A DNA stretch of 64,000 bases from Bemisia tabaci. Lineage: Eukaryota > Arthropoda > Insecta > Hemiptera > Aleyrodidae. The stretch is from NCBI RefSeq assembly GCF_918797505.1, contig NC_092793.1, positions 85,820,411-85,884,410 on the forward strand. The letters run 5' to 3'. This document shows positions 1 through 11,504 of this stretch, piece by piece (the first letter of the stretch is position 1; each line of letters starts with the position of its first letter). The notes beneath the pieces were generated by a model, which saw only the letters and a list, made by a program, of their open reading frames with translations, was not told the origin of the DNA and searched no databases. Made by a program: the position numbers and the translations under genes.

Positions 1-2070
1 GCGTCATAATAGTTTGTCTAATTCACGAAATGAGATTTCGGGGCTATTAGAAATATCATTGTGAAGTAATTTCTAAAAATTTAAAAATGGATAACCAAAT
101 TAGGGTGGTGTTGATTTGGATAAGAGGTTAGCAAATTTTGTCACCAGAAACATATTGAGTTGTGCGAAAGAAAGGGAAAAAAAAACAAGCAGAAAGTTTC
201 ATACTTAGGTATTGGAGAATCAGTCAGCAGTTTTAATGCGATGAGTGTACACTTATTGTACCCTAAAGTGTAGTCAATCCACATCAATAACATGTAGTAG
301 TTCTTCTTACAAACCCTAAAATGGTTCTTGTAAATGAAAGTCCATCTTATCAAACACCTACTCCTCTATCGGAGGTACACAGGACAGTTTTGATGTGGGT
401 ATATACCATCGTAAAAACGGTCCCTAGGTGCCTCTTCTAAACGCAAGTTGGAGCACTGAGAATTTTCGTTTTTGTAGACAAGCTCATGTGTTATGAAAAC
501 TTGTCTTATATTGTTAGTCCAGCCTTTCTTCTTCCCCATAGAAGTTGCTCTGATGTTTTACTTCAACATCAGATTGATATCATCAAATTGGAACAGCAAA
601 TCAATGAAGATTGAAAAAATAGGCAATTGAGGCGGCCCCAACGATAATGGCAAATGCCTGTATATCTAGCTTTTGCGCCCAACAGCGAAATTGAATCCTG
701 CACTCCAAAAGTTAGAGTTGGAATCCCTGTAAGTGTTACGATAATATGGTGATTCTATGGCGAATCCTGACTTCTCAATTCTGTGTACATGAAGTTGTGA
801 GCAGGAAATTCTTGGTTCGAATTCAGTTTCTTTCTCATCATTCTTGAGAAGCTACTCTATTTTCACTTTTTTACAGATCTCACACTTTCATTAAGTTTTT
901 GATAAGCCGAAAGGACTTGTTATGTTTCTTAAGTTTTTTATTTTCAGCAGTTGGTTTTCTTTGAAATTACCACATTTACATTATAATTTAATAAAAGCAT
1001 GTTTAAGATTCATAATTCTTTCATTTTACTCTCAAATTCACTCAAATTTCCGCAACTACGAATGGTTGGTGCAAAAACAGCACATAGCGTACTTCTTTAA
1101 AAAATCTACAAATCTACCATACTTATACGTAAGTTATTTGATAAAGTGCATATTTCTTCTTTAGGAAGGGTTCAAACCTAAACTAGTAATAAAAACCTGT
1201 CATGTCTCTGAAAAATACAATGTGCTATTCACAAGGTAAAACTTAAATCAAACACGTTTTTTTCGAAACAAGGTTTCCCCGCATATGCCATTATGGTAGC
1301 CATTGCCTGAATTATAATTAAAAAAAAGAAGGAAGAAAAAAATTATTGTCTTGCAAAAGCAGTTGCAGCTATGGCATCTATTTCGTCTTTTTAAGCCAAT
1401 TATCCATCACTTATTTAGTAATAAAGATGGACAATATAGGAAGTTTCTGGCCAGAAGAAGAGCAACAGAGGACCACTGACGTGTTCTCTCGCTCTGATGC
1501 AAAGGCTTTTCTTTGACATGGAGGATTTGTTTCACTAACCAAGTTTGCTCCAGATGTGTTATGGCCAAATGATCTTTTATCTCAGTTACAAAATGAATGT
1601 GGTCTACCATGTAGCTGTATTTCATCTACAATCGTTATCAAGGTATCGAAGAATTGTTGGCAACGCATATTTTATGTACACATATTAACATATAATTTTT
1701 AAACCTCTTTTTGAGATGGACCGAATGAATCTTTATCCAAAATTCTAATGCAGTGTGCAGGTTCCTTTCCATTCTTAGTGGGAAGATAAGAAATGAAATC
1801 TCCTCCAGCTTTTGGACACAGTTAAAGAAGCGTCTTTTCCACCTCATGCTCCTCATTAATGGTGCTTCAGGGTATTGTATACTTTGCAAGATTGATACAT
1901 TTTCATAATGCCATTTTTAATTTGAAACAAGGCCCTATCAAACTCTTCCTTCGAATTGTGCCTGACAGCCCCTATGATTGTCGTTTGCTTTCTTTATTTG
2001 GCATTTTCCTGGATTGAAAAATGTACCAACAAAACAGATAGGGCATGGAGTAATCTGAGCGCTTATCAAT
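1..2070. other. Unassigned AT-rich sequence
   Basis: No gene, RNA or repeat family is recognised here. Short open frames on the minus strand (1407-1625 and 1638-1889) have no convincing splice frame or family resemblance. The stretch lies downstream of FAN1 on the same strand. Confidence 0.3.
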
Positions 2071-2480
2071 ATGAAGTGGATTGCTGCCTTGATATGCTGG
2101 GATGCTAGTATCCACCAGGAATCGGCTACTAGCCGGCTATTGAGTGCACTAAGATTGGCCGCCGCAGTTCGCAGAACTTCGACTGAAGCGCTCGCATTGA
2201 GGGCATTGTCTTTATTGCCGCACGGTATTTCCAGGCTGAACGTCGGGCCGAATTTCGACGTGTTCGACTCTCAAGGACTGCTGCACGATCCAGCTACTAT
2301 GCGGATGCCGAGATCTGTCGGATCTCCGTCTAGCCGGCTACCTCAGTAACTCGGGATCCGTGTGCTGGGGATCGGAACCTTCGACCTACCAGCATAGCAT
2401 ACTATGCGCATGCCCCAAGATCCAGGAGCTTGAGTATAGCATAGTAGTCAGGATCCCATATCCGGGCTAGATACTTACAG
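2071..2480. other. GC-rich island, unassigned
   Basis: About 400 bp with clearly higher G+C and more CpG than the flanks. It contains repeated ctagccggcta and short direct and inverted copies of gctagtatcc and gcatagcata-like words. A 92-codon plus-strand frame (2071-2349) is open but unrecognised and is probably incidental. It resembles in composition the GC-rich hAT MITE at 16680-17335, but no flanking duplication was found. Confidence 0.35.
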
Positions 2481-2483
2481 CTA

Positions 2484-3594
2484 GGTGGGTGAATTCAAAG
2501 AAGCGTCTAATCTGGTGTCCCCAGCTGTTTTAATCGTCATAATCTGAGAAACATGGGCAGATCGAATTTTTTTCTCGTTTTCCACACTATTGTTGACTAT
2601 AACATGCTATTTTCCACTTTATTTGGACTAAAATAAAAAAGGAGAACTTTGAATGTGCAAATTGCCTACATTCGTCCCAAATTTGCGTGTCCCCCATGCC
2701 CGGTTCTTGACTTTAAATTAGTATTGCAGCATAACTAGAGTGATTACCTACTTGAGAAAACTTTTTCGGAGATGATAGGTGATGCTTTTGCATTTGAGAA
2801 AAAAATATGTCAATTTCTTTTTTGCTCCATCAGTAACTTTTTCACGCACAAGAATCATTGTCTCCAGCAACAGTCAGGAAAGCCATGGCAACGATGTAAC
2901 AAGCTCTAAATGATTGCCGCAATGTTGAGGTTTCTCCAGAAACGACTTTTTTTTTGTTTCTATTGAATAATTCACACGTCACAGATGGCAAAAATTCTGA
3001 AATTCGCAAATTTTTGTGTAAGATTAACGCCATTAATGATGCCAAACAAAATGCTGTATATGATAACTAACAGGGCGTCAAACATACACACGAACACTAA
3101 TATCAGCTCGTAAAATACTTTCGAAGTGTGCATTGGGGAAATTTTTTTTTATTCCGATACTCCAGGATGTGCTACTAAATATTCCATGAAAAAAACACCA
3201 AAATTGTCTTTACTGTTAGAAATACGCGTTTTGCTCGATTCAGTCCCATATGTTTCCATCCTGTCCCAGTGTCCCAGTTTAATGGGACAGAGTGGAAAAC
3301 TGTTACAACTGAGACTTGCTTGTTTTATCCCTGTAGGCGCTTTTCTACCGATTTGAGTGAAATGGTAAACTCGAAGTTTTAGTCAAATTCCAAGATTCGA
3401 AAATCCAAGATGGCGGACGTGACCTAAAATGCTATCTCAGCACCTAATCAATCGATTTAAGTGAAACTTGGTACCCTCAGATATTTTTTGACGGGAAACT
3501 GAAAATTTTAGTCAAATTTCCAAGATTCGAAAATCTTAGATGGCGGCCGTGGCTTAAAACACTATCTCGGTGACTCTCGGTGACGTTATCTTTG
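2484..3594 (+). repeat. Dispersed repeat, copy 1
   Basis: Starts near taggtgggtga and matches 59385-60855 in the same orientation along its length. Matching words include the segment around gcagatcgaattttttt, the run of tgtcccag words, and units containing ccaagatggcggacg. This copy has fewer of the terminal ~120-bp units than copy 2. No inverted ends or coding sequence are visible. Confidence 0.7.
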
Positions 3595-3984
3595 AACGGC
3601 CGTAGAATTTCAAATTATCAGCATTATTCTAGATTTTAAAATAATAAAATCATGCATTTACCTACTCTAGAAAAAAATTGAATGGAAAAGGGATAAAAAT
3701 AATTTAAATATCTCTATTGATGTAGGTAGTGGCCCTGAAGTATAGATGCCTTGATGAAGTGGCCTGGTGGGCCTTGTCAAACATGCCAACCAGGTTGTCG
3801 TTTTAAAATGCATACGTAGCCTTATTGGACTAAGTTGAAACTTTTAATTGACGCCTGTTGAATTTGTTGTTTGGATCAGTTGATGTTCAACAGATGTCAG
3901 TTCATGCTGAACTGATATCAATTGAACCTCAAGTGGTATGTAGCAAATTTCAACCGTTACCTATTGAGGCTCACCATACACATA
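3595..3984. other. Intergenic, nothing recognised
   Basis: No gene or repeat structure is seen. It contains a low-copy set of diverged words related to agttgatgttcaac. Confidence 0.3.
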
Positions 3985-4985
3985 TCTGTCCCAGGCATTT
4001 AACAATTTTAGGCGAATAGCCATCTGCCTAGGCGAATAAGAAGCAAAAAGCGGCAGCCTTGTGGCAGCCTAGGCAAACAGCACGTTGCCTAGTCATACAA
4101 CAAGTTGCCTAGGCAAATAACATTACGGAATATCAGGCGAATAACAATCGATAGATAAAGGAACATTAACTGACAAGTTTACCAGTATTTGTTAGAGAAG
4201 GCTACGGATCTATGGCACCGGCTATTACATTTTCTATTGTTCTTGAAGTTTGAGCACCGTTTCGTTTCGCATTGAGTCTTGCTTTTTGCACAGTTATATT
4301 TCACGAATCCTTGCCCGTTGTCCAAGGAATGGACGGCTGCCGCTTCTCTCAACGAAACTGTTTTTTCGAGGGGCACTTCTCCGATCTTAAGGGTTAAAGT
4401 CGGAACTTCCTGTAATGCATTCCGTGAGATCCACTGTTTCAGAATGCCGGCCGCGATTGCCACTTTATACTTGTCATTTTTCACCTCTGTAATCAATCCG
4501 GGGATAACACTGTCGGCGAGAGGACTACGATCAAATTCTGAGGCTATAACTTCACTACATTCTGCCTTTCTGACAATTAAAATTTGTCAACCGAAAATAA
4601 AATATCAAATCGACTGGCGGTTATCGGCAGCTGGAAAATCGTACTTAATGTTGTCTTTATCATTTTCGGCAGTCCTTGTGTAACTCTGTGTTATCAGTCG
4701 AGGGTTTTGGTCACCTACTTTGAGACTCCACTTAATGCATTGTCGTGTTTCATATCTATTTGCCAGATCAGTACGATAAAAAATCTTATTTCGATGAAAA
4801 GTTAAATTGTTATTTGCCTGAATTCTGGTTCAGCTCTAGCTTTCCTAGGCATACAGCAAGTTGCCCAGGCAAACAGCAAACTGCCTAGGCAAATAGTCAT
4901 CTGCCCGGGCAAATAGGCATGATTGCTACTTGCCTAAGCAGATGGCTATTTGCCTAAAATTGTTAAATGCCTGCGACATATCTAT
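3985..4985 (-). mobile_element. Ginger-like DNA transposon remnant with GCCTAGGC subterminal arrays
   Basis: About 1 kb bounded by inverted repeats: ggcatttaacaattttaggc near 3995 against the complementary gcctaaaattgttaaatgcc near 4970. Inside each end lie 4-6 loosely spaced copies of tgcctaggcaaata-type words, in mirror orientation. The minus-strand frame inside (4179-4496) ends in the Cys/His-rich tail seen in KRBA2-like, integrase-bearing cut-and-paste transposons (Ginger group). The integrase core itself is missing, so this is a deleted copy. Confidence 0.6.
4179..4496 (-). pseudogene. C-terminal fragment of KRBA2-like transposon integrase
   Basis: About 105 codons. The N-terminal part resembles the segment after the integrase core of KRBA2-like proteins (LREAAAVHSLDNGQGFVKYN). 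It is followed by a cysteine-rich tail, C-x5-C-type spacing ending in KCNSRCHRS, which is characteristic of that family. No DDE catalytic core is present upstream within the element, so it cannot encode an active transposase. The assignment rests on remembered family features, not a search. Confidence 0.55.
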
Positions 4986-5087
4986 GGAGTATCATCTGGT
5001 ATCAGTTTAACTTCTACTGGTACCAACTGATACTCATCAAATATCTGTAGACTTTCAACTGGTTTCTGTTGATAACAGTCGATATCA

Positions 5088-5341
5088 ATTGGACGGAGTT
5101 AAACAGAAAGGAACCAAGCCACATCGGGATCGAACGGAGAAAAAGAGGTTTAGAGTTTGGCTCCTGCATAAGACGCAATGTAAAAGATAAACTTCAAGTT
5201 CAATTTCTACAAAATTTGCTCCAACAAAAACTTTGAATTTTTGGTGATAGATAGTAGAGCAACGGTTGAGTTCAAAACCACTCATAACTCAATTTTTTCC
5301 AAAGTGTGGGTTGGTTCCTTTCTGCTTAACTCAGTCCAATC
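5088..5341. mobile_element. Short MITE with agttaaacagaaaggaacca ends
   Basis: The left end carries gagttaaacagaaaggaacc (5095-5114). The right end carries the complement, ggttcctttctgcttaactc (5311-5330). The match extends outward through attggac/gtccaat. About 250 bp, no coding capacity. Confidence 0.75.
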
Positions 5342-5381
5342 AGTTCGTTTTCTCTACCAATCTCAACTGATCATTTTTAAC

Positions 5382-5399
5382 GGGGGGGGGGGGGGGGGG
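5382..5399 (+). repeat. Poly-G run
   Basis: Eighteen consecutive G residues. Similar runs occur at 8067-8077, 25022-25030 and 28731-28742, mostly inside the palindromic elements. Confidence 0.9.
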
Positions 5400-6191
5400 C
5401 ATGGCTGTGTAAGTAGTGGTAGCATAAAACCCATTAAACTAGGTAAAATTTAAATCTGTAGACACCAGAAATGGTACTTTTGGTACTTTTGTAGACTTGC
5501 ATAGGCGTCGAAGGGAGAATTAAGGTGAATCTGCAGTTGTAGTTCCGAAAAAACCCACTAAGTCGCGCTGCTAATATCCGGCTCCGAAATCAGTGATCAT
5601 TTAAATATCACAATAGATATATTAAATACTAAGACTCATAAGTTCTATCAGCATACGTCTGGAATGCTTTGAAAAAAACGCGAGCTTTGAAAGTTGATTA
5701 ATAGAAGCTATAACATGATCCCAGTTTCTCTTATGAGATTTCTGTAAGTGCAAGAGAGATGGCTCATGGTGGGAGAGAGATATCTGCAACCGCTGAGAGC
5801 GATCGGTCGCGATTGGTTGCATCAAGGTCATCATACTTAACCCTACTTTTTTCTGGGATCAAGTTTCAGAGCTTCAGAAATTACTTATCATGACTTTTTC
5901 AGTGTCAGTAGGAAGAAGAATGTTATGGCTAGAACTTATGACTCCTCGATTTTGATAGAAATTCCTTAACTTTCATAAAAGCTCAAGGGCTCACGGGGGG
6001 CTGTACGAACTCTAGTAGCATGGACCAAAAAATCAAAACACAGCGGTGGCGCTCCCTGTGCAGAAGAATTTCTTACTACACACCGCTGTAGATTCATTAA
6101 CATCTGACAGTCCTTGCTGCATAAAACTACCCCAATCTCCCTTGCGGCGTACGTAGCAGCTCAGTTATTGCATGTTGTTCACACTTTGAGC
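5400..6191. other. Intergenic, nothing recognised
   Basis: No coding frame, RNA or repeat family recognised. Confidence 0.3.
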
Positions 6192-8237
6192 AACACAGGG
6201 TGTGGAAAGAGCACAGTTCATTAAGAGGACGGCTAAAACTGTTTTAATGCGCAATTTAATTCGATCAATCTCTGGTTTACATTAAGAGCGGAAAATTCAA
6301 ATTTTCCATAACCAATGCTGGATAAAAATGTTGATATCTTGGTTAGTAGTTCATTTCAGTTAATTTCTATGAGCAAATCGTGATTTCGGCGAAATTTTTA
6401 GGAAGAAACCTAAAGGGTATCCCAAGAGTCGTACCCTCTCCTCCTAAAATTTTCCGTAGTTGAGCTATTGGGACGAAACTTGAGGAATGTTTAAAGAGAA
6501 ATACTTTTTGGCATATCCAAAATGTTGAGGGGACCGAACCCCAACTTTTCTTTACAATGGCAACCCCTCCTTGTGATATCACGTTCGAAAAAGGATCGCA
6601 AAAAAAAAAAAAAAAAAATCGGGCAATTCGATATCTTCATTTTTCTCAAAGATGGCGGCCAGAAATGCGGAAAATTGGCATTATACCTACTTGTGGGAGG
6701 ATTTGTCTAGAGCTCAATATCTGACCATTAATTGAAACGAGCAGAACGAAGATGGTGACATTATTTAAAAAAAGCTAACTTTTTCCGAACTGATGGCTCT
6801 CGAAATGGCAGAAAATTGGCATATGAGACGTTTACCAATAGATATGCATTAAATCTGATATCCTGGGGTATTTGGGGGATGTAAAGAACAAATCAGTCTT
6901 ATTTTTTAATTCTTCGAAGCCTTTTCAAAAAGGCCGGAATTTCGCATTTTAGCAAAGAATGGGATTGTTGCAAACTTTTGCTCGAGCAAAAATAAGAGTT
7001 ATTTCTATCCATACAAGTCTAAAAAATGAACGCATTGGCAAAGTTTGAATTGCACTCCCAACTTCACAATTTGCGTGAGAAATTCTCGTACTTTTTAGCT
7101 TCCCGCTTCAAAAACGATACTACAGCACAGGTGAACATTTCGTTGAAAAAATCGTTCTATTCAATCCTTTTGCAATAGCAACACCCAACATAGCCGACAC
7201 TTCCGCGCGCAAATCACAATCAGGAGCATAAGGTCAACCAAAGCGGATCTTTATCAACGCGAAGAAATCGTAAATGTAAACACACTGGGTTGGTAACAAA
7301 TTATTAGAATCTCGTCCAGGCACAAGTGTTTTGGCAGATTGGTGTCAGCCATGTTGAATGTTGTGTAGTTTACAGTGGCACAGGGATGAGTAGAACGACT
7401 CCTCTAACGAAATTATCACCTTTGCTGTAGTATCGTTTTTGCAGCATGAAGCTCAAAAAGCAAATTTTGTACACAAATTGTGAAGTTAGGAGGGCATCAA
7501 ACTTCGCCAATGAACTCATCGTGATTTTTAAGACATTTACTGATGGAAACAACTTTTATTTTTGCTCCAGCAGAAGTTGGCAACAAGCCCATTTGTTATT
7601 TTGAAAATAGCTCACCAGATTCGTTTTTTTCGCCTTAAAAAGTCGATGCCTAGTTTTAGATAAATTAATTTAGAAAACCTAAAATGCCAAATTTTCGCTA
7701 TTTTTAGCCGCCATCTAAATGGCGGCTAAAAATTTCTAAATTCTAAAAAAGGCTTCAAAGAATTTGAAATATATGACCTTTTCGTCCCCAGGTACCAAAT
7801 TTAATGCATATCCATTGATAAACTTTACAAATGCCAATTTACCGCCATTTTGAAAAACTTGAAAAAAATTTAGCTTTTTCAAAGAAATCTCACAAAATTC
7901 GTTTTCCTCGTCTCAAGAAATCTTCGGATACCAAGTTTCAGATTAGCCGATCGACAAATAGGTAAAATGCCGATTTCCCGCCATTTTGAAAAAATAATAA
8001 AGATGGCGCCTTACGTATTGCGCGAAAACATTTTTTTTATCTTCTTTCGATGGAGGTATCACAAGGGGGGGGGGGGGCGCAATCACAGCCCAGCGCCCCC
8101 CCCCCCCCTTCACCAAATATTCGATATGCCAAAATGTAGTTCTCTTTGACCTACAGTTTCATCCCCCCGAGTTTCATCTCAACGGCTCTACACAGAAGCT
8201 TTTAGAAGGGGAAGGGATAAGAACTTTTGGACACCCT
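6192..8237. mobile_element. Long palindromic element with CAGGGTG ends (copy 1)
   Basis: The left end reads cacagggtgtggaaa and the right end ttttggacaccctgtg. Diverged inverted arms cover roughly 6400-6960 and 7680-8210: the segment with accgaaccccaac, tgtgatatcacg and aaagatggcggcc is mirrored by cgccattttg and ggtatcacaaggggg. The interior contains repeated atggcggc motifs. No transposase frame is seen. It has the same design as the elements at 18285-25053 and 27466-30892. Confidence 0.6.
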
Positions 8238-8239
8238 GT

Positions 8240-8489
8240 GTGTTAGAGTGTTTAAATTCGCACATTGTCCAGGGGTCCACTCTCTCAAGTTAAAACTCTT
8301 TGCAGAACCTTCCACAATCTTGTCGGTGTGCCAAAGCCAGCAATAAAGTTGTGTGGACTTTTATAGCATCATTACTAACATCAAAGTACAGCAGCAACAG
8401 CACTCCAGTAGAGGAAACATCTTGTACTTGGGGTCCCTGGAGGATTTTCCTTACGAAAGTATAAAATAGTAGAGAACCGTCTGCAGTAT
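8240..8489 (-). other. FAN1 3' untranslated region (proximal part)
   Basis: Minus-strand sequence after the FAN1 stop. No AATAAA on the minus strand is seen before the palindrome at 8237. A minus-strand AATAAA lies far downstream near 7556, so polyadenylation may occur inside the palindromic element or at a variant signal. Another frame (8290-8601) stays open through this UTR; see the rejected list. Confidence 0.4.
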
Positions 8490-8548
8490 TTAAGTGATAG
8501 AAGGAGTTGAGGCTCCAATGACTAGCTTCCTCTTCCTTGACCCGGTTG
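8490..8548 (-). CDS. FAN1: FAN1 terminal coding exon 5
   Basis: The acceptor is a pyrimidine-rich tract ending in tctacag just above 8548. The exon opens with the last two bases of a split codon, matching the phase-1 donor of exon 4. It then reads A-T-G-S-R-K-R-K and a short tail before TAA at 8492-8490. Vertebrate FAN1 ends in a comparable small V-x-V-G-x-K tail right after the VRR-NUC fold, so a glycine followed by basic residues at this place supports the call. It is the least certain exon because it is short, and a transcript would settle it. Confidence 0.72.
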
Positions 8549-8599
8549 CTGTAGAAAAGAGAAACAGAAAAAATAAAAAAGGGAATAGAAAACGAATGC

Positions 8600-9254
8600 A
8601 ATTTTGCAATTTGATGGGAAAACAGGGGATATAATGTAATAAGATTACCTGATGCAGTTTGAACGGTCTTTAATATTTTTGAAAACCTACCTTCAACTTA
8701 TTTTTGAAAGACACCTTTTGAAGAGCAATGTTCAGGCATGTCCAAATTGCACTTTAGACATTCTACATATTTAAAAAGGAACCAAACGCTGTCAGCATTA
8801 TTAAGGTACAATACAATAGTTAATAAAGGAGCTACAAAGCCCAAAAATTCCTCAAATTGTTTATTGAAAAGAATGTCCAAAAAGTATTACAATGATCAAT
8901 TTTTTGAGCGAATGGAAAAAGCCACAAAACTTGGTTTACATATTCAAGTAAACGGAGTAAAAACTGATTAAATGAGACGTTGTTGAGCTCTTTTTGTCAA
9001 ATATAGATCGAAAAATTACATTTCTCCAGCTAGTCCGGGCAAACAAGGAGAGAGCCTGCAAAAATCCCGGGTAGCAATATTTTCAGTGATTCTTATGTCA
9101 TTTTTGACGCTGAATCCGAATTGCAACTTTGCACCGACAAATTCGGACCTGAAAGTTGCCTTATTTTGCAAAAAATGGCCTAAAATTGGCTTTTTTGGCA
9201 TATCATGGTCTGTAATTCGGGAGAAGGTGTTCTGACCACAAAATTAGGTATTTT

Positions 9255-9258
<4 letters not shown>
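8600..9258. other. FAN1 intron 4, unassigned part
   Basis: Between exon 5 and the TA repeat. Overlapping frames on both strands near 8700-8970 are open, but neither has a matching splice frame or recognisable product. Confidence 0.3.

Positions 9259-9310
<52 letters not shown>
9259..9310. repeat. (TA)n microsatellite
   Basis: About 26 uninterrupted TA units directly beside the 3' end of a minus-strand LINE fragment. This is a usual position for a LINE tail microsatellite. Confidence 0.95.
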
Positions 9311-9314
<4 letters not shown>

Positions 9315-9319
9315 CGCTT

Positions 9320-9934
9320 TTATAGCGCTCTTTGGCGCTGTGCGACGCCTAATCGCCACAAAGCTCGGTCTTCCCACAGGTCATCAGGGAGTTGACAATC
9401 TCTTATCTCATTTAACACCCCCTGTCGCCAACCTCTCACTGGGCGTCCCCTACGTCTCCTCCCAGGAGGAACCCAATCAAGCATCTTTTTTGGCAGCCTC
9501 TCTTCCGTCATCCTATTGACATGACCATACCAAACAAGTTGTTTGGTCATGACGTCGAACACGATGTCATTTTCGACTTCCATTATCTGACGCACTCTAT
9601 CATTACGGACCCGATCTCTCCTAGAAATTCCTGCTGACCTTCTCCAGAAATCCATCTCCGTTGCTCTTAGCATATCCTGTGTCCGTTTCTTCAGCTGCCA
9701 AACTTCACATCCGTATGTTAATATACTTTTGACTACAGCGTTGTATATCCTCCTCTTGTTATCTTTGGAAATCCGCTGATCCCAGAGGATCCCATTAAGC
9801 ATGGCGATGGCTTTCCTTCCTAGAAGATTACGGTCCCGAATGGCCTGATCCAGCTTCCCATCCGAAGTCAGGTTCACCCCCAGGTACTTGTATTGTTCGC
9901 AACTTTCTATATGAGTGCACGTGGTGAGTAGCAC
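9320..9934 (-). pseudogene. LINE reverse transcriptase C-terminal fragment
   Basis: About 200 codons with the typical C-terminal segment of a non-LTR retrotransposon RT protein: EQYKYLGVNLTSDG, then TYGCEVWQLKKRTQDMLRA, then WYGHVNRMTEERLPKKML and an arginine-rich RRRRGRPVRGWRQGV block before the stop at 9320. The RT catalytic domain and endonuclease upstream are absent. The frame appears to resume past 10976, where a 23-bp sequence is repeated, so the LINE was split by a later insertion. The (TA)n tract marks its 3' end. Clade cannot be fixed without a tree. Confidence 0.85.
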
Positions 9935-9971
9935 CTGGAGCTTTAGTTGCTATTTGAATTTAGTTTGAAAA

Positions 9972-10934
9972 CTAGGGGGCTGCGCCACCTGGCCGCTACG
10001 CGGCCCAACCCCCCAGAGGCGCTTCGCGCATCTAATATACAGGTATAAATAGCATTAAGATCGTTATGTGTTTTTACTATGTTTAAAATGAGATAATTAA
10101 AAAAAATAGAAGAGAAACAAAATAAATGGTACGTAGAAAAAATAAGGCACGTGTAAAAAATTCAAAAAAAAAAAAAAAAAAAAAAAAATTAGATAAGTGG
10201 TGAAATTAAAAAATTAAATAAATGTATAGCTCCAACAAAAACAAAAAACAAAAATTAAAGTATAAAATCAACAAAAAACAACATAAAATATGGGGTAAAA
10301 ATTTGAAATAGCGATAGAAATTTATAAATCAAAAATTTCTGGCCAAACTTCATTATGAATCACATTTTCAGAATTATTTTCCCCTATTTTTTGAATTTTT
10401 ATACCATATTTTGATGTGCATCGTGATAATGCAACATAAAGTTGCCCATGGCTGAAAAGGGGTCCATTTACGTAGAGCCCAACTTGATCAAAACTTTGTC
10501 CCTGAGACTTATTAATTGTCATTGCAAACGCAAGTGCAATAGGGAACTGCGTCCAGTGGAGGATGAAAGGAAAGCTGGTGCTTTCTTCAGTGTCTAATTT
10601 TACTCTAGGAATAAAAACAATATCATCAGTATTGACTCCGGACATAATTCGTGCAGCGATAATAATGTTATGTAGTTTTACAATTTGTTGTTCCGGGGTA
10701 ACGGAGGGAGGTAATTCAGAGTCATAGGGGTAGCGGCATCGGTAGCTGAAGGGGCACAGGTGGTGGAGGGCTCTGAGCCAGAGTAGAGCTAGAGACGGCG
10801 GAAAGCACGTGAGCATGGGCGGCGGGAGGGGAGCGGGGAGTGGAGGAGAAACCGAGCATTACACCCTTAGCGTGACACCCTCAGCATGACACCCTTAGCG
10901 TGACACGATGCGCTTATGATTTTATACTATAGAG
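9972..10934 (-). mobile_element. Helitron copy 1 (truncated)
   Basis: On the minus strand the 3' terminus is a GC-rich double hairpin ending in CCCCCTAG at 9972, followed by T. The 5' terminus is tctatagtataaaatc near 10933, matching the start of copy 2. A helicase remnant lies inside in the same orientation. The element is far too short to be autonomous, since rolling-circle (Rep) and most helicase domains are missing. The 3' hairpin words ggccgctacgcggcc and gggggctgcgcc are shared with 13043-13110. Confidence 0.8.
10322..10816 (-). pseudogene. Helitron PIF1-like helicase C-terminal remnant
   Basis: The last ~115 codons carry the SF1B helicase end typical of Helitrons. These are a segment with IPRVKLDTEES, FPFILHWTQFPIALAFAMTI, NKSQGQSFDQVGLYVNGPLF (motif V region) and SHGQLYVALSRCTS (motif VI with the arginine finger), then a stop near 10322. 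The N-terminal ~45 residues in this frame are GC-rich and unrelated, so the helicase is fused to non-homologous sequence by deletion. No Walker A or B remains. Confidence 0.85.
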
Positions 10935-10999
10935 TAAGATATTTATTTTGAGCCTTAAATCCGCCATACAAGATTGAGTGCACGTGGTGAGTAGCACCG

Positions 11000-11504
11000 G
11001 TTGTCTGGAAAATTTATGGTCAAATAAATAATCAAAGAAAATTCATTCGAAAGTTCATTCATTCATTTTCATGTCTCTTTTACTGTTCCTTTCAAGGTAT
11101 TTAAAAGTCAATCCGATCAACTCATGCGTCTTCAACCATCCTATTTTGATCTCGCATTCAGTTTATTTTTTTTTTTGAGATTTTTAAGTTTGTGTTTGTG
11201 TTTAAGAAATAGTTTTCTTTTCTTGTCAATAAAATTGACTCCAGTATGTTCAAATTTGCTCTCATTATTCCTTCCTGCCAATCCTGTCCTCATCTCAGGA
11301 AAATCACCTCATTATATTTTGTGAGTACGCACTTCAAGTGTGTTGGCGCCCGAACCCAGGCGTCCCGACGAGCATCTGGCACCCTAAATTTATGGCTTGA
11401 TCTGCTGAAGCTCGATCCTTTCCAGAAGGCTTGCTTTCTGATGATCAGGATCGTGCGAGTTCTCACTTTCCCTCGCCACACCCCCCTCTTTTTGGACGGG
11501 CAGT
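11000..11504. other. FAN1 intron 4, no gene
   Basis: Probably includes the upstream continuation of the split LINE near 11000-11040. The rest is unassigned. Confidence 0.3.

Larger units (their letters stand above)
9913..10999. repeat. 23-bp direct repeats flanking an insertion in the LINE
   Basis: gagtgcacgtggtgagtagc plus acc occurs at 9913-9935 and again at 10976-10998, on either side of a ~1.04 kb insert that holds Helitron copy 1. Only one copy is needed by the LINE reading frame. This looks like a long target-site duplication; a Helitron alone would not create one. Confidence 0.75.

Noticed and set aside
1407..1889. Two minus-strand frames that could be exons of a gene downstream of FAN1
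   Set aside because: No consistent splice phases, no recognised domain; not enough to call.
4279..4805. Plus-strand frames over the Ginger-like element
   Set aside because: They are antisense shadows of the minus-strand integrase tail and show no domain.
8290..8601. A ~100-codon minus-strand frame over the FAN1 3' end, protein-like in composition
   Set aside because: The same acceptor read in the phase required by exon 4 gives a plausible FAN1 tail and stop. The longer frame matches no family I recognise and would lie in the 3' UTR.
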